Source: Arthrobacter_E sp041360795
GTDB taxonomy: Bacteria; Actinomycetota; Actinomycetes; Actinomycetales; Micrococcaceae
Reading direction: 5' to 3'
DNA: 64,000 nucleotides
NCBI RefSeq assembly: GCF_041360795.1
Contig: NZ_JBFUPW010000001.1
Location: 744,001 to 808,000, forward strand
Part shown: positions 53,248 to 62,704 of the stretch, one piece after another
How the letters are laid out: the number at the start of each line of letters is the position of its first letter
Numbering within the stretch: position 1 is the stretch's first letter
Made by a program: the position numbers and the translations under genes
Notes under the pieces: model-generated
The model's input: the letters and a program-made list of their open reading frames with translations, nothing else
Told to the model about the DNA's origin: nothing
Database searches by the model: none

Positions 53248-54030
53248 ATGGAAGTTGTCATCCTCCCCGATGCCGCTCACATCGGTGCCATGGCGGCGGA
53301 CGCCATCGAGGCGCTTCTGAAGCGCAAGCCGGAGGCGGTGCTGGGCCTGGCGACGGGTTCCTCGCCGCTGCCGATCTATGACGAACTGGCCCGCCGCCAT
53401 ACCGAGGAAGGCCTGGATTTCTCCCGAGCGAGCGGCTTCGCGCTGGACGAGTACGTCGGACTGCCCCTGGGGCACCCGGAGTCCTATCGCGAGGTCATCC
53501 GCCGCGAGTTCAGCGACCGGGTCAACATCGATCCGGACAAGGTGCACAGCCCGAACGGCGCTGCGAAAGACCTTGAGGCGGCCTGCCGGGAGTATGAGGA
53601 GTCCATCGCGGCGGCGGGGGGAGTCGACCTGCAGATCCTGGGGGTCGGCACCGACGGGCACATCGGGTTCAATGAGCCGGGTTCCTCGCTGGCCAGCCGG
53701 ACGCGGATCAAAACCCTTCTGGAGCAGACCCGCAAGGACAACGCCCGGTTCTTCGACAGCATCGACGATGTCCCTCATCACGTCGTGACCCAGGGGCTCG
53801 GCACCATCATGGACGCGCGGCACGTGGTTCTGGTGGCGACCGGCGCCCAGAAGGCGCAGGCGGTGCGCGACTTCGTGGAGGGCCCCGTGGCCGCGATCTG
53901 CGCGGCCTCGGTCCTGCAGCTGCACCCGCACGCGACGATCCTGATCGACGAGGCGGCCGCCTCCTCACTGCGCCTGGCCGACTATTACCGGCATGCTTTC
54001 GAGAGCAAGCCGGAGTGGCAGGGTCTCTGA
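53248..54030 (+). CDS. nagB: Glucosamine-6-phosphate deaminase
   Basis: Converts GlcN-6-P to fructose-6-P and ammonia, completing the route begun by NagA. 260 residues: LGLATGSSPLPIYDEL (phosphate site), ALDEYVGLPLGHPESY (catalytic Asp), LGVGTDGHIGFNEPGSS with the catalytic His and Asp, and TQGLGTIMDARHVVLVATGAQKA. No allosteric-site insert is obvious, as in the monomeric type. Stands alone behind the ABC transporter and is not in an operon with nagA. A terminator follows at 54046-54087. Confidence 0.96.
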   Translation: MEVVILPDAAHIGAMAADAIEALLKRKPEAVLGLATGSSPLPIYDELARRHTEEGLDFSRASGFALDEYVGLPLGHPESYREVIRREFSDRVNIDPDKVHSPNGAAKDLEAACREYEESIAAAGGVDLQILGVGTDGHIGFNEPGSSLASRTRIKTLLEQTRKDNARFFDSIDDVPHHVVTQGLGTIMDARHVVLVATGAQKAQAVRDFVEGPVAAICAASVLQLHPHATILIDEAAASSLRLADYYRHAFESKPEWQGL

Positions 54031-54045
54031 TCCAGCCTCCCGGCG

Positions 54046-54087
54046 AAGGGCTCCCAGCGGACGTTCAGACGTCCGCCGGGAGCCCTT
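54046..54087 (+). terminator. Terminator after nagB
   Basis: 19-bp stem (54046-54064 with 54069-54087), one mismatch, 4-nt loop, followed by a short pyrimidine run. Confidence 0.85.
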
Positions 54088-54105
54088 CTTCGGGTCCGGG
54101 CACGG

Positions 54106-54111
54106 TAGAGT
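54106..54111 (+). promoter_or_regulatory. -10-like hexamer of DUF3039 gene
   Basis: TAGAGT lies 7 nt before the ATG at 54119, consistent with a leaderless mRNA. Confidence 0.5.
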
Positions 54112-54118
54112 GGATGTC

Positions 54119-54427
54119 ATGACGTTGCCTCCCGATCCTTTTGAGAACGACCCCTCGCGCGAGCTCTCCGGCCCGGGCGGTTCGACCGCGACGATCGAGC
54201 GCACCGAGCAGCGCGAGCAGGTGGAACCGGGTGATCACGAGCGCTTCTCGCACTATGTGCGCAAGGAGAAGATCATGGAATCCGCGCTGACGGGGGAACC
54301 CGTCATCGCGCTCTGCGGTAAGGTCTGGACCCCGGGCCGCGACCCGCAGAAGTTCCCCGTGTGCCCCGCCTGCAAGGAGATCTACGAGGGTCTGCGTCCG
54401 GGCAAGGACGACGACGGCGCCAAGTAG
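54119..54427 (+). CDS. DUF3039 small zinc-binding protein
   Basis: 102 residues. The N-terminal half is acidic and probably disordered. The C-terminal half has the conserved core HERFSHYVRKEKIMESALTG (about 40-59) and VIALCGKVWTPGRDP, then VCPACKEIY, a Cys and CxxC set that could bind zinc. Such proteins are widespread in actinobacteria; the biological role is unknown. The helicase gene follows 128 bp later on the same strand, an arrangement that may point to joint action. Confidence 0.85.
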   Translation: MTLPPDPFENDPSRELSGPGGSTATIERTEQREQVEPGDHERFSHYVRKEKIMESALTGEPVIALCGKVWTPGRDPQKFPVCPACKEIYEGLRPGKDDDGAK

Positions 54428-54555
54428 CGCGCGCCCTTCCGCGCCGCAGGCGCGGGCCTCCCGACGGATCGGCCGGGCATCGATGTGCCCTGGCGTCCCA
54501 CTCCGTCACTTCTCTTCCGCTGATGACCGACGACCCTAGCGAGGCTCTTTTCCCC

Positions 54556-56334
54556 ATGACTGACACGCTCTTCGGCGGCCCCACCCTCCCACCGGCCTAC
54601 CCTGAGCGTGCCGCCTGGGGCACCGCGCCCAAACTGCGTGCCTGGCAGCAGGAGGCTCTGGACAAGTACCTGAGCGAGCGCCCCCGGGACTTCCTCGCGG
54701 TGGCCACGCCGGGCGCCGGTAAGACGACCTTCGCCCTCCGGGTGGCGACCACCCTGGTGGACTCCGGCGTCGTGAATCGCATCTGCATCGTGGCGCCCAC
54801 CGACCACCTGAAGCGGCAGTGGGCCGATGCGGCCGCCCGCGTGGGCTTGTCGATCGACCCGAACTTCAAGAACTCGGACGGCCGGCACGGCCAGGGGTTC
54901 ATCGGCGTCGCGGTGACGTACGCCCAGGTGGCGTCGAAGCCCATGCTGCACCGGGCCCGCACCGAGGCGGCCCGGACGCTCGTCATCCTGGACGAGATCC
55001 ATCACGGCGGTGAGTCCCTTTCCTGGGGCGACGGCCTCAGGGAGGCGTTCGAGCCGGCCGTGCGGCGTCTGTCCCTGACGGGTACGCCGTTCCGCTCCGA
55101 CACCTCGCCCATCCCGTTCGTGGAGTACATCGAGGACAAGGACGGCATCCGCCGCTCCAAGGCCGACTACAGCTACGGCTACGGCAACGCGCTCAAGGAT
55201 CACGTGGTCCGTCCGGTCATCTTCATGGCGTACTCGGGTCAGATGCGCTGGCGGACCAGCGCCGGTGAGGAGATGGCCGCCTCGCTCGGTGAGGCTGCGG
55301 TCACCAAGGACGTGACGTCGCAGGCGTGGCGGACGGCGCTGAACCCCCAGGGCGAGTGGATCCCGGCGGTCCTCTCCGCGGCGGACAAGCGGCTCTCCGA
55401 GGTCCGCCGCACCGTGCCGGACGCGGGTGCGCTGGTGATCGCCACGGACCACGAGGACGCCCGTGCCTACGCCGGTCAGCTCCGCCGGATCACGGGGGAG
55501 TCGCCTACGGTGATCCTCTCCGATGACGCGAAGGCGTCGAGCAAGATCGAGGAGTTCTCCGCCGGTCAGAGCCGCTGGATGGTGGCGGTCCGCATGGTGT
55601 CCGAAGGCGTCGACGTCCCGCGTCTCGCCGTCGGCGTGTACGCCACCTCGACCTCCACCCCGCTGTTCTTCGCCCAGGCGGTCGGACGTTTCGTGCGTGC
55701 CCGGAAGCGCGGCGAGACCGCCTCGGTGTTCCTGCCGTCCGTCCCGCAGCTGATGGGCCTGGCCAACTCCATGGAGGCCGAGCGTGACCACGCGCTGGAC
55801 CGGCCCCGGAACGAGGACGAAGACGGGCTGTTCAACCCCGAGGACTCGTTGATGGACGAGGCGAACCGCGAGGAGAAGGCGTCCGACTCCCTCACCAAGG
55901 GCAAGTTCGAGGCGCTGGACTCGCAGGCCTCCTTCGACCGCGTCCTGTTCGACGGCGGCGAGTTCGGCACCGGTGGCGACATCGGCAGTGAGGACGAGCT
56001 GGACTTCCTCGGGATCCCCGGTCTGCTCGACGCCGACCAGGTGGGTGTGCTGCTGCGGCAGCGCCAGGCGGAGCAGCAGTCCCGCCGGAGGAAGCCCTCC
56101 GCCGCCGCTCCTGCCGAGGCGCCCGGCGTCGCGGATCACCGCCGACTGATGGATCTGCGCAATGAACTCGCGAAGAACGTCTCGGCCTGGTCGGCGCGCA
56201 CCGGCACGCCGCACGGCATGGTGCACAACACGCTGCGCGAGGTGTGCGGAGGTCCGGCCGTGGCTCAGGCCAGCGAGGAGCAGCTCAAGGCGCGCCTGGC
56301 GAAGATCCAGGGCTGGTTCGTCGGACGGAAGTAG
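54556..56334 (+). CDS. DEAD/DEAH-box SF2 helicase
   Basis: 592 residues. LRAWQQEALDKYLSERPRDF is the Q-type lead, Walker A ATPGAGKTTFALRV, IVAPTDHLKRQW (motif Ia), LVILDEIHHGG as the DExH box, and LSLTGTPFRSD (motif III). The second RecA domain has VIATDHEDARAYAGQL, MVSEGVDVPRLAVG and QAVGRFVRARKRGE (motif VI). The C-terminal 150 residues are acidic and end with a helical part. Resembles the helicase half of restriction or repair proteins, yet no nuclease domain is present. ATG at 54556 chosen; 54523 is the other possibility. Confidence 0.9.
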   Translation: MTDTLFGGPTLPPAYPERAAWGTAPKLRAWQQEALDKYLSERPRDFLAVATPGAGKTTFALRVATTLVDSGVVNRICIVAPTDHLKRQWADAAARVGLSIDPNFKNSDGRHGQGFIGVAVTYAQVASKPMLHRARTEAARTLVILDEIHHGGESLSWGDGLREAFEPAVRRLSLTGTPFRSDTSPIPFVEYIEDKDGIRRSKADYSYGYGNALKDHVVRPVIFMAYSGQMRWRTSAGEEMAASLGEAAVTKDVTSQAWRTALNPQGEWIPAVLSAADKRLSEVRRTVPDAGALVIATDHEDARAYAGQLRRITGESPTVILSDDAKASSKIEEFSAGQSRWMVAVRMVSEGVDVPRLAVGVYATSTSTPLFFAQAVGRFVRARKRGETASVFLPSVPQLMGLANSMEAERDHALDRPRNEDEDGLFNPEDSLMDEANREEKASDSLTKGKFEALDSQASFDRVLFDGGEFGTGGDIGSEDELDFLGIPGLLDADQVGVLLRQRQAEQQSRRRKPSAAAPAEAPGVADHRRLMDLRNELAKNVSAWSARTGTPHGMVHNTLREVCGGPAVAQASEEQLKARLAKIQGWFVGRK

Positions 56335-56379
56335 CGTCCAGACGCGGTGCCCGGAGCGCAGCCTGGCCAGAAAGACTGT

Positions 56380-56430
56380 GTGCTCAGTTGTTGCGGGTGT
56401 TCAGGAAAAACACCCGCAACAACTGAGCAC
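56380..56430. repeat. Palindromic intergenic element, copy 2
   Basis: A perfect 22-bp inverted repeat (56380-56401 with 56409-56430) around a 7-nt loop. Each arm holds GTGCTCAGTTGTTGCGG, the same core as the element at 1921-1997, and GCAACG follows. Like that copy it lies between convergent genes (helicase and pncA). It can work as a terminator in both directions, but the shared sequence of the arms suggests a repeated genomic element. Confidence 0.85.
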
Positions 56431-56441
56431 GCAACGCCGGA

Positions 56442-57056
56442 TCAGGCGATGACGACGCCGGACTCCTGGAGCTCGTCGAAGGTCGGCTCCGGGTCGTCCG
56501 CCACCGAGGCGGTCAGCTCGCGGAGGACCGTGACGGCGTAACCGGCCTGGACGCCGTCGAGCGCGGTCGCGCGGACGCAGTGATCCGTGGCGATCCCGAC
56601 CACCACGATGTCCTCGACGTCACGTTCCTGGAGCCATTCGTCCAGGGATTCGCCGTCCTCGTCCTCCGAAGGCAGGGCGCCGGGCTGGCGGTCCCCGGTG
56701 GACACGGCGTCCTCAGGGGCGAGCAGTCCTTCGAAGCCGGAGTAGGCGGCGGCGAAGCGGCCCTTGCGGAAGATCGCCTCGATGAACTCCTGGTCCAGAT
56801 CGTCATGGAGATCCGCGCCCGCCGTCCCGGCGACGCAGTGGCGCGGCCAGGAGTCCTGGAAGTCCGGATCGTCGGAGAAGTGGCTGCCCGGATCGACATG
56901 CCAGTCCTGGGTTGCCACGACGTGGTCATACAGGTGGCCGTGATCGTCCAGGTATTCGCTGATGGCCGCGGCCAGGGCCGCGCCGCCCTCGACGGCCAGC
57001 GATCCTCCTTCGCAGAAATCGTTCTGCACATCCACGATGATCAGGGCTTTGCTCAT
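56442..57056 (-). CDS. pncA: Nicotinamidase
   Basis: Hydrolyses nicotinamide to nicotinate in NAD salvage; 204 residues. Isochorismatase-like fold: catalytic Asp in IIVDVQNDFCEGG, metal site DWHVDPGSHF, catalytic Lys in IFRKGRFAAAYSGF and nucleophile Cys in GIATDHCVRATALDG. The insert DRQPGALPSEDEDGESLDE makes it slightly longer than M. tuberculosis PncA (186). In mycobacteria this enzyme activates pyrazinamide. The ATG overlaps the pncB stop by 4 bp, so both salvage steps are coupled. Confidence 0.95.
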   Translation of the reverse strand: MSKALIIVDVQNDFCEGGSLAVEGGAALAAAISEYLDDHGHLYDHVVATQDWHVDPGSHFSDDPDFQDSWPRHCVAGTAGADLHDDLDQEFIEAIFRKGRFAAAYSGFEGLLAPEDAVSTGDRQPGALPSEDEDGESLDEWLQERDVEDIVVVGIATDHCVRATALDGVQAGYAVTVLRELTASVADDPEPTFDELQESGVVIA

Positions 57057-58378
57057 GGTGCCTCCTCATAGAGGGTGGGAATGACCGGTTCTCCTCGCTG
57101 GAGCCTGTTCACGGCCGGCGGCATCTCGGCCAGGGACGCGGCGTGCCGTTCGCGGGCGCGCGTCACGGCCTCGGGGCCGGTCCAGCCGGGGATGACTTCG
57201 CCGCCGGACACGAGCTGCACGAGGAGCGGGCGGTCGTTGCCGTCGTTCTCGGGCTGGTGGCCGATCCCCACGAGCTCCGCGGTGGCCGTGCCGCGCTCGT
57301 TGAGCCGTCGCAGCGCGTACTTGCGGCCTCCGACGCTCGCCTTGTTCTTGGCGGCCTTGGCGACGGAGATGAACTCGCCGTCGTCGTTCGTGCGGCTCAC
57401 GAGCTTGTAGACCATGCCCGCGGTCGGGGCGCCGCTGCCCGTGACGAGGGAGGTCCCCACGCCGTAGGAGTCCACCGGCGCGGACTGCAGGGCGGCGATG
57501 GCGTACTCGTCCAGGTCGCTCGTGACCACGATCCGGGTGTTCACCGCGCCGAGTTCGTCCAGCAGCTGACGCACCCACTGGGCCTGAGCGACCAGGTCGC
57601 CGGAGTCCAGGCGCACCGCGCCCAGCCTGTCCCCGGCCAGGTCCACGGCCGTGCGGACGGCGGTCTCGACGTCGTACGTGTCCACCAGGAGAGAGGTCTC
57701 CGGGCCCAGCGAGCTGAGCTGCGCGGTGAACGCGTCGCGTTCGGTGTCGTGCAGCAAGGTGAAGGAATGTGCGGCGGAGCCGAAGGTCTTCAGGCCGTAG
57801 CGCAGACCGGCCTCCAGATTGGAGGTGCTGACGAAGCCGGAGATGATGGCGGCGCGGGCGGCCGCGACGGCGGACTCCTCATGCGTGCGGCGCGAGCCCA
57901 TTTCGATGCACGGGCGGCCGCGGGCTGCCAGCGCCATGCGGGACGCCGCCGAGGCGATCGCGCTGTCGTGGTTGAGGACCGAAAGAACGTAGGTCTCGAG
58001 GATGCATGCCTCGGCGAACGTCGACTCGATCACCAGAAGAGGAGAGTTAGGGAAGTACAGTTCGCCCTCCGCGTAGCCCCAGATGTCGCCCGTGAAACGG
58101 TACGAGGCGAGGAAGGCCAGGGTCTTCTCGTTGACCACTCCGGTGCTGCGGAGGAATTCGAGTTCCTCCGGCCCGAAACGGAAGTTCCGGATGCCCTCCA
58201 GGAGGCGGCCCGTGCCCGCGACGACGCCGTAACGGCGGCCGTCCGGAAGGCGACGGGCGAAGACCTCGAAGACGGAGCGCCGCTGGGCGGCGCCTGACTC
58301 CAGAGCCGCCTGCACCATGGTGAGCTCGTAGTGGTCGGTATACAGCGAAGCGCGGGGTTGCTGCCAGGGTGTACTCAC
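57053..58378 (-). CDS. pncB: Nicotinate phosphoribosyltransferase
   Basis: Makes nicotinate mononucleotide from nicotinate and PRPP, the step after PncA. 441 residues: ASLYTDHYELTMVQAALESG at the N-terminus, GYAEGELYFPNSPLL, MGSRRTHEESAVAAARA, VDTYDVETAV, VRLDSGDLVAQA and TSDLDEYAIAALQ. The GTG at 58378 lies 7 nt behind TAAAGT (58386-58391), so the longer frame to 58456 is not used. Matches Rv1330c (pncB1) in position next to clpS. Confidence 0.95.
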   Translation of the reverse strand: MSTPWQQPRASLYTDHYELTMVQAALESGAAQRRSVFEVFARRLPDGRRYGVVAGTGRLLEGIRNFRFGPEELEFLRSTGVVNEKTLAFLASYRFTGDIWGYAEGELYFPNSPLLVIESTFAEACILETYVLSVLNHDSAIASAASRMALAARGRPCIEMGSRRTHEESAVAAARAAIISGFVSTSNLEAGLRYGLKTFGSAAHSFTLLHDTERDAFTAQLSSLGPETSLLVDTYDVETAVRTAVDLAGDRLGAVRLDSGDLVAQAQWVRQLLDELGAVNTRIVVTSDLDEYAIAALQSAPVDSYGVGTSLVTGSGAPTAGMVYKLVSRTNDDGEFISVAKAAKNKASVGGRKYALRRLNERGTATAELVGIGHQPENDGNDRPLLVQLVSGGEVIPGWTGPEAVTRARERHAASLAEMPPAVNRLQRGEPVIPTLYEEAP

Positions 58379-58385
58379 GCAACAC

Positions 58386-58391
58386 ACTTTA
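58386..58391 (-). promoter_or_regulatory. -10-like hexamer of pncB-pncA
   Basis: TAAAGT on the minus strand, 7 nt before the GTG of pncB. It marks a leaderless NAD-salvage operon. Confidence 0.5.
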
Positions 58392-58476
58392 TCCCCACGC
58401 CGTGATCCGGCGCTGGTCCGGTCCGCGACCGGCGCCGGCCGACCCGCCGCGGACACGGCGGACCCCGGACACTGCC

Positions 58477-58482
58477 TAGAAT
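58477..58482 (+). promoter_or_regulatory. -10-like hexamer of clpS operon
   Basis: TAGAAT lies 6 nt before the ATG at 58489; the best match to a bacterial -10 among the leaderless-type genes of this window. Confidence 0.55.
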
Positions 58483-58488
58483 GGACTA

Positions 58489-58839
58489 ATGAATCCCACA
58501 GCCACGGCAGAGGTGCGGCTTGCCGCCCTGACGGACCCGGAGGTCCGTGAGGAGCAGGGCCTGGAGGAACGGACGCTCACGGACACCCCGTGGAATCTGG
58601 TGGTCTGGAACGACCCCGTGAACCTCATGAGCTATGTCAGCTACGTGTTCCGGAGCTATTTCGGCTACTCCCAGAAGAAGGCCGACCGGCTCATGATGGA
58701 GGTGCACCGCAAGGGCCGTTCGGTCGTGGCCCACGGTGGCCGGGAGCGCATGGAACAGCATGTGGTGGCGATGCACGGGTACGGCCTCTGGGCCACCGTG
58801 GAACGCGCCGGCGCCGGTGGAAAGGGACAGCATGGCTAA
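58489..58839 (+). CDS. clpS: ATP-dependent Clp protease adaptor ClpS
   Basis: Delivers N-degron substrates to ClpAP/ClpCP; 116 residues. WNLVVWNDPVNLMSYV and KKADRLMMEVHRKGRSVVAHGGRERME carry the conserved N-degron pocket; the flexible N-terminal arm (1-30) inserts into the Clp ATPase. First gene of a run of four tightly packed genes (8-bp overlap with DUF2017, then 4-bp overlaps to murI and the MBL gene). Leaderless start likely. Confidence 0.95.
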   Translation: MNPTATAEVRLAALTDPEVREEQGLEERTLTDTPWNLVVWNDPVNLMSYVSYVFRSYFGYSQKKADRLMMEVHRKGRSVVAHGGRERMEQHVVAMHGYGLWATVERAGAGGKGQHG

Positions 58840-59437
58840 GACATTCGTACCGGGCAGCCGGGGGATCACGGGTTACCTCGAGGAAGAGGAACGGGAACTC
58901 CTGCGGAAGCTGTTCTCCGACGTCATCCACATGCTGGAGCCCGAGGTACTGGACTCCGAAGACCCGCTCGTGGCGCTGGTCGGCTTCGACCCCCACATCG
59001 CCCCTCCCGAAGACGCCGCGCTGCGCCGCCTTCTCCCGGACGGCGTGAAGGACGACGACGAGGCCGCCCTCGAATTCCGCCGCTTCACCGAGCGCTCGCT
59101 GCGGGAGAGCAAGATCGGCACGCTGCGTGCCGCCTCCCTGGCGCTGGAGAGCAATGAGCTTCACCTGGATGAGAACCAGGCCCGGAACTTCGCCATGGCC
59201 CTGAACGACGTGCGCCTCGTGGTCAGCGAACGTCTCAACATCCGCACCCAGGACGACGCCGAAGCCGTGTACGCCATGCAGGAGTGGTCGGACGCCGATG
59301 ACCTGGAGACGTATCTCTCCGTGGTCTACAACTTCGTGAGCTGGCTTCAGGAATCCCTGGTCCAGGCCCTCAGCTACAGCCTGGAGGACGCGCCGTCCCG
59401 GGCAGGGGAGACGGGCGAGGGGGAGAGCCGGGCATGA
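58832..59437 (+). CDS. DUF2017 protein
   Basis: 201 residues, mostly helical and acidic, conserved next to clpS in actinobacteria (Rv1332). Visible features: FVPGSRGITGYLEEEERELLRKL at the start, FTERSLRESKIGTLRAASLAL, and VVYNFVSWLQESLVQAL near the end. No catalytic motif. Overlap with clpS by 8 bp and with murI by 4 bp argues for linked expression; a role in ClpS-dependent proteolysis or wall-enzyme control is only inference from position. Confidence 0.88.
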   Translation: MAKTFVPGSRGITGYLEEEERELLRKLFSDVIHMLEPEVLDSEDPLVALVGFDPHIAPPEDAALRRLLPDGVKDDDEAALEFRRFTERSLRESKIGTLRAASLALESNELHLDENQARNFAMALNDVRLVVSERLNIRTQDDAEAVYAMQEWSDADDLETYLSVVYNFVSWLQESLVQALSYSLEDAPSRAGETGEGESRA

Positions 59438-60432
59438 GTCTTCCGGGTTCCGAGCAGCTCGTGTCCGCCGGGAACGAGAGCACACAGCTGCCACGTTCCG
59501 AGCGTCCGATCGGGATCTTCGATTCCGGCGTCGGGGGCCTCACCGTGGCGCGCTCGGTCATCGACCAGCTGCCCACCGAGGCCGTGCTGTACGTCGGGGA
59601 CACCGCCAACGGACCCTACGGCCCTCTGCCGATCGCGGAGGTGCGGGCCAACGCGCTGGGCATCATGGACGAACTTGTCGACTCCGGCGTGAAACTGCTC
59701 ACGATCGCCTGTAACACGGCGTCGGCGGCGGTGCTCCGTGACGCTCGCGAACGCTACGAGGCCCGCTACGGGATCCCCGTGATCGAAGTCATCCAGCCGG
59801 CGGTGCGACGCGCGGTCTCCTCCACCCGCAATGGACGGATCGGCGTCATCGGGACCTCCGCCACGGTGGGCTCGCGGGCCTACGAGGACACCTTCGCGGC
59901 CGCCCCTGACCTGGAGGTCCTCTCGGTGGCGTGCCCCGAGTTCGTGCCGTATGTGGAGGCCGGCATCACGACGGGGCCGGAGCTCCTGGCCCTCGCGGAG
60001 GACTACCTCGCGCCGCTGAAGGCCGCCGGGGTCGACACCCTGGTGCTCGGCTGCACGCACTACCCGTTGCTCACCGGTGTCATCTCCTATGTCATGGGGG
60101 AGGACGTCACCTTGGTCTCGAGTGCCGAGGAGACGGCCAAGGACGTGTACCGTTCACTCATCAGGCACGGTCTGGAACGCCAGGATCCGGCCACTCCGAA
60201 GCACCATTTTGTCGCGACGGGTGACGCCACCGGATTCGGGAAGCTGGCCCGTCGATTCCTCGGACCGGAGGTGGTCAGCGTGGAGCATGTGGATCACGTC
60301 TCGGCGAGTTACCCCACCGGAAGCCTGGCCAAGATCACACCGGAGATGCTGGAAGCGGCGCGGGCGGCGGCCCGGCAGCCGCGCATCTCCCACTTCGTGG
60401 CGAACGCCACGGCGGACGGGGGACAGGCATGA
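59434..60432 (+). CDS. murI: Glutamate racemase
   Basis: Supplies D-glutamate for peptidoglycan. 332 residues, including an N-terminal extension of about 24. IGIFDSGVGGLTVAR opens the fold; the two catalytic cysteines are in LLTIACNTASAAV and LVLGCTHYPLL, with GTSATVGS and CPEFVPYVE between. ATG overlaps DUF2017 (ATGA), and the stop overlaps the next ATG. The arrangement clpS-DUF2017-murI here skips the mec-cysO-cysM genes that stand between in M. tuberculosis. Confidence 0.96.
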   Translation: MSLPGSEQLVSAGNESTQLPRSERPIGIFDSGVGGLTVARSVIDQLPTEAVLYVGDTANGPYGPLPIAEVRANALGIMDELVDSGVKLLTIACNTASAAVLRDARERYEARYGIPVIEVIQPAVRRAVSSTRNGRIGVIGTSATVGSRAYEDTFAAAPDLEVLSVACPEFVPYVEAGITTGPELLALAEDYLAPLKAAGVDTLVLGCTHYPLLTGVISYVMGEDVTLVSSAEETAKDVYRSLIRHGLERQDPATPKHHFVATGDATGFGKLARRFLGPEVVSVEHVDHVSASYPTGSLAKITPEMLEAARAAARQPRISHFVANATADGGQA

Positions 60433-61226
60433 AGCTGACCATCGTGGGCTGCACGGGGAGCTTCCCCGGGCCCGGTTCGCCGGCGTCGTGCTATCTCCTG
60501 ACCGCGGACAGCGGCGGACGCCGCTGGAAGATCATCCTGGACCTCGGCAGCGGCGCTCTCGGCTCGCTTCAGCGGTACACGGATCTGGAGGACATCGACG
60601 CGATCTTCCTGAGCCATCTCCACCCGGACCACTGCATGGATCTGTGCGGACTGCACGTCGCCGTGCACTGGAAGCCCGGTGGCTGGGACCGTGGCCGCAT
60701 CCCGGTCTGGGGACCGGAGGCGACGGCGGACCGCCTGGCCACCGCCTACGGCCTGGAACTGGACCCGGGCATGCACGAGGACTTCGACTTCGGCACCTGG
60801 ACCGTGGAGAAGCCGGTCCAGGTGGGCCCGTTCACCGTCACGCCCTACGCCGTGAACCACCCGATCGAAGAGGCGTACGCCCTTCGCGTCGAGTGCCGTC
60901 AGGAGCTTGAAGACGGGACTGTCAAGGAGACCGTGCTCAGCTACTCGGGGGACACGGACAGCTGCCCCGCGCTGGTGGAGGCGGCCCGCGATGCCGATCT
61001 GTTCCTCTGCGAGGCCGCCTTCCAGGAGGGCCGCGACGATGCGATCAAAGACGTGCACCTGACCGGCAAGAGGGCAGGCGAGGCGGCCGTGGAGGCCGAG
61101 GCCAAGCGGCTCCTTCTGACTCACATCCCGGTCTGGACGGATCCGAACACCGTCCTCGCGGAGGCCAAGGAGGTCTTCGGCGGTGGCGTCTCGGTGGCCG
61201 TGGCGGGCGTGCATTACGAGCTCTGA
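60429..61226 (+). CDS. MBL-fold hydrolase, Rv1339-like (possible cAMP phosphodiesterase)
   Basis: 265 residues, metallo-beta-lactamase fold. Metal motif SHLHPDHCMDLCGLH, then YAVNHPIEEAYALRVE, SYSGDTDSCPALVE and LLLTHIPVWTDP. Position between murI and rph equals Rv1339 of M. tuberculosis, which has been shown to degrade cAMP as an atypical class II-type phosphodiesterase. By homology this protein may do the same. CTGSFPGPGSPASCYLL at the start resembles that family. ATG overlaps murI by 4 bp. Confidence 0.88.
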   Translation: MKLTIVGCTGSFPGPGSPASCYLLTADSGGRRWKIILDLGSGALGSLQRYTDLEDIDAIFLSHLHPDHCMDLCGLHVAVHWKPGGWDRGRIPVWGPEATADRLATAYGLELDPGMHEDFDFGTWTVEKPVQVGPFTVTPYAVNHPIEEAYALRVECRQELEDGTVKETVLSYSGDTDSCPALVEAARDADLFLCEAAFQEGRDDAIKDVHLTGKRAGEAAVEAEAKRLLLTHIPVWTDPNTVLAEAKEVFGGGVSVAVAGVHYEL

Positions 61227-61236
61227 CCGCCCGCGA

Positions 61237-61242
61237 TAGGCT
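61237..61242 (+). promoter_or_regulatory. -10-like hexamer of rph
   Basis: TAGGCT lies 7 nt before the ATG at 61250 in the 23-bp gap after the MBL gene, so rph may have its own leaderless promoter. Confidence 0.45.
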
Positions 61243-61249
61243 TGGTGTC

Positions 61250-62031
<782 letters not shown>

Positions 62032-62035
<4 letters not shown>

Positions 62036-62685
62036 CGGCCCCCGAGCACACCGTTCCCGAGGGCGCCCGCCTGGTGCTCGCGACCCGGAACGCCGGCAAG
62101 CTGAACGAACTCCGTGACCTCTTGCGCGGGCAGGTGCCCGGCCTGGACGTCGACACCCAGGTGATCGACGCCGCGACGGCGGGCGTGCCCGACGTGGTGG
62201 AGGACGGCACGAGCTTCGCGGAGAACTCCCTGCTCAAGTCCCGCGCCGTGGCGTCAGCCACCGGGCTGCCGTCCATCGCGGACGACTCCGGCCTGAGCGT
62301 GGAGATCATGGGCGGCGCCCCGGGCATCTTCTCGGCCCGCTGGGCGGGCCGTCACGGCGACGACCAGGCGAACCTCGATCTCCTGCTGGCCCAGCTCGGG
62401 GACATCGCCGAGCCGCACCGCGGCGCCGCCTTCGTCTGCGCTGCCGCGCTCACCGTGCCGGCGGGCACGGAGGAGGCGTACGACGTCGTCGAGTACGGCA
62501 CGCTGAACGGCACCCTGCTCCGCGAGCCGCGCGGCGACGGCGGCTTCGGCTACGACCCCATCCTGCAGCCGGAGGGGGAGACCCGCAGCTGCGCTGAGCT
62601 GAGCCGCGAGGAGAAGAACGCGATCAGCCACCGCGGCAAGGCGTTCCGGGCCCTGCTGCCCGCGATCGTGAAGGCGCTGTCCTAG
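62032..62685 (+). CDS. rdgB: dITP/XTP pyrophosphatase (non-canonical purine NTP hydrolase)
   Basis: Removes deaminated nucleotides such as dITP and XTP. 217 residues: VLATRNAGKLNELRDLL at the N-terminus, FAENSLLKSRAVASATGLPSIADDSGL (active site), GAPGIFSARWAG, GDGGFGYDPI, and AELSREEKNAISHRGKAF. GTG overlaps the rph stop. The operon ends with the hairpin at 62705-62745, shared with the convergent DedA gene. Confidence 0.97.
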
Positions 62686-62704
62686 CCGCTGATCCACCTG
62701 TGAA

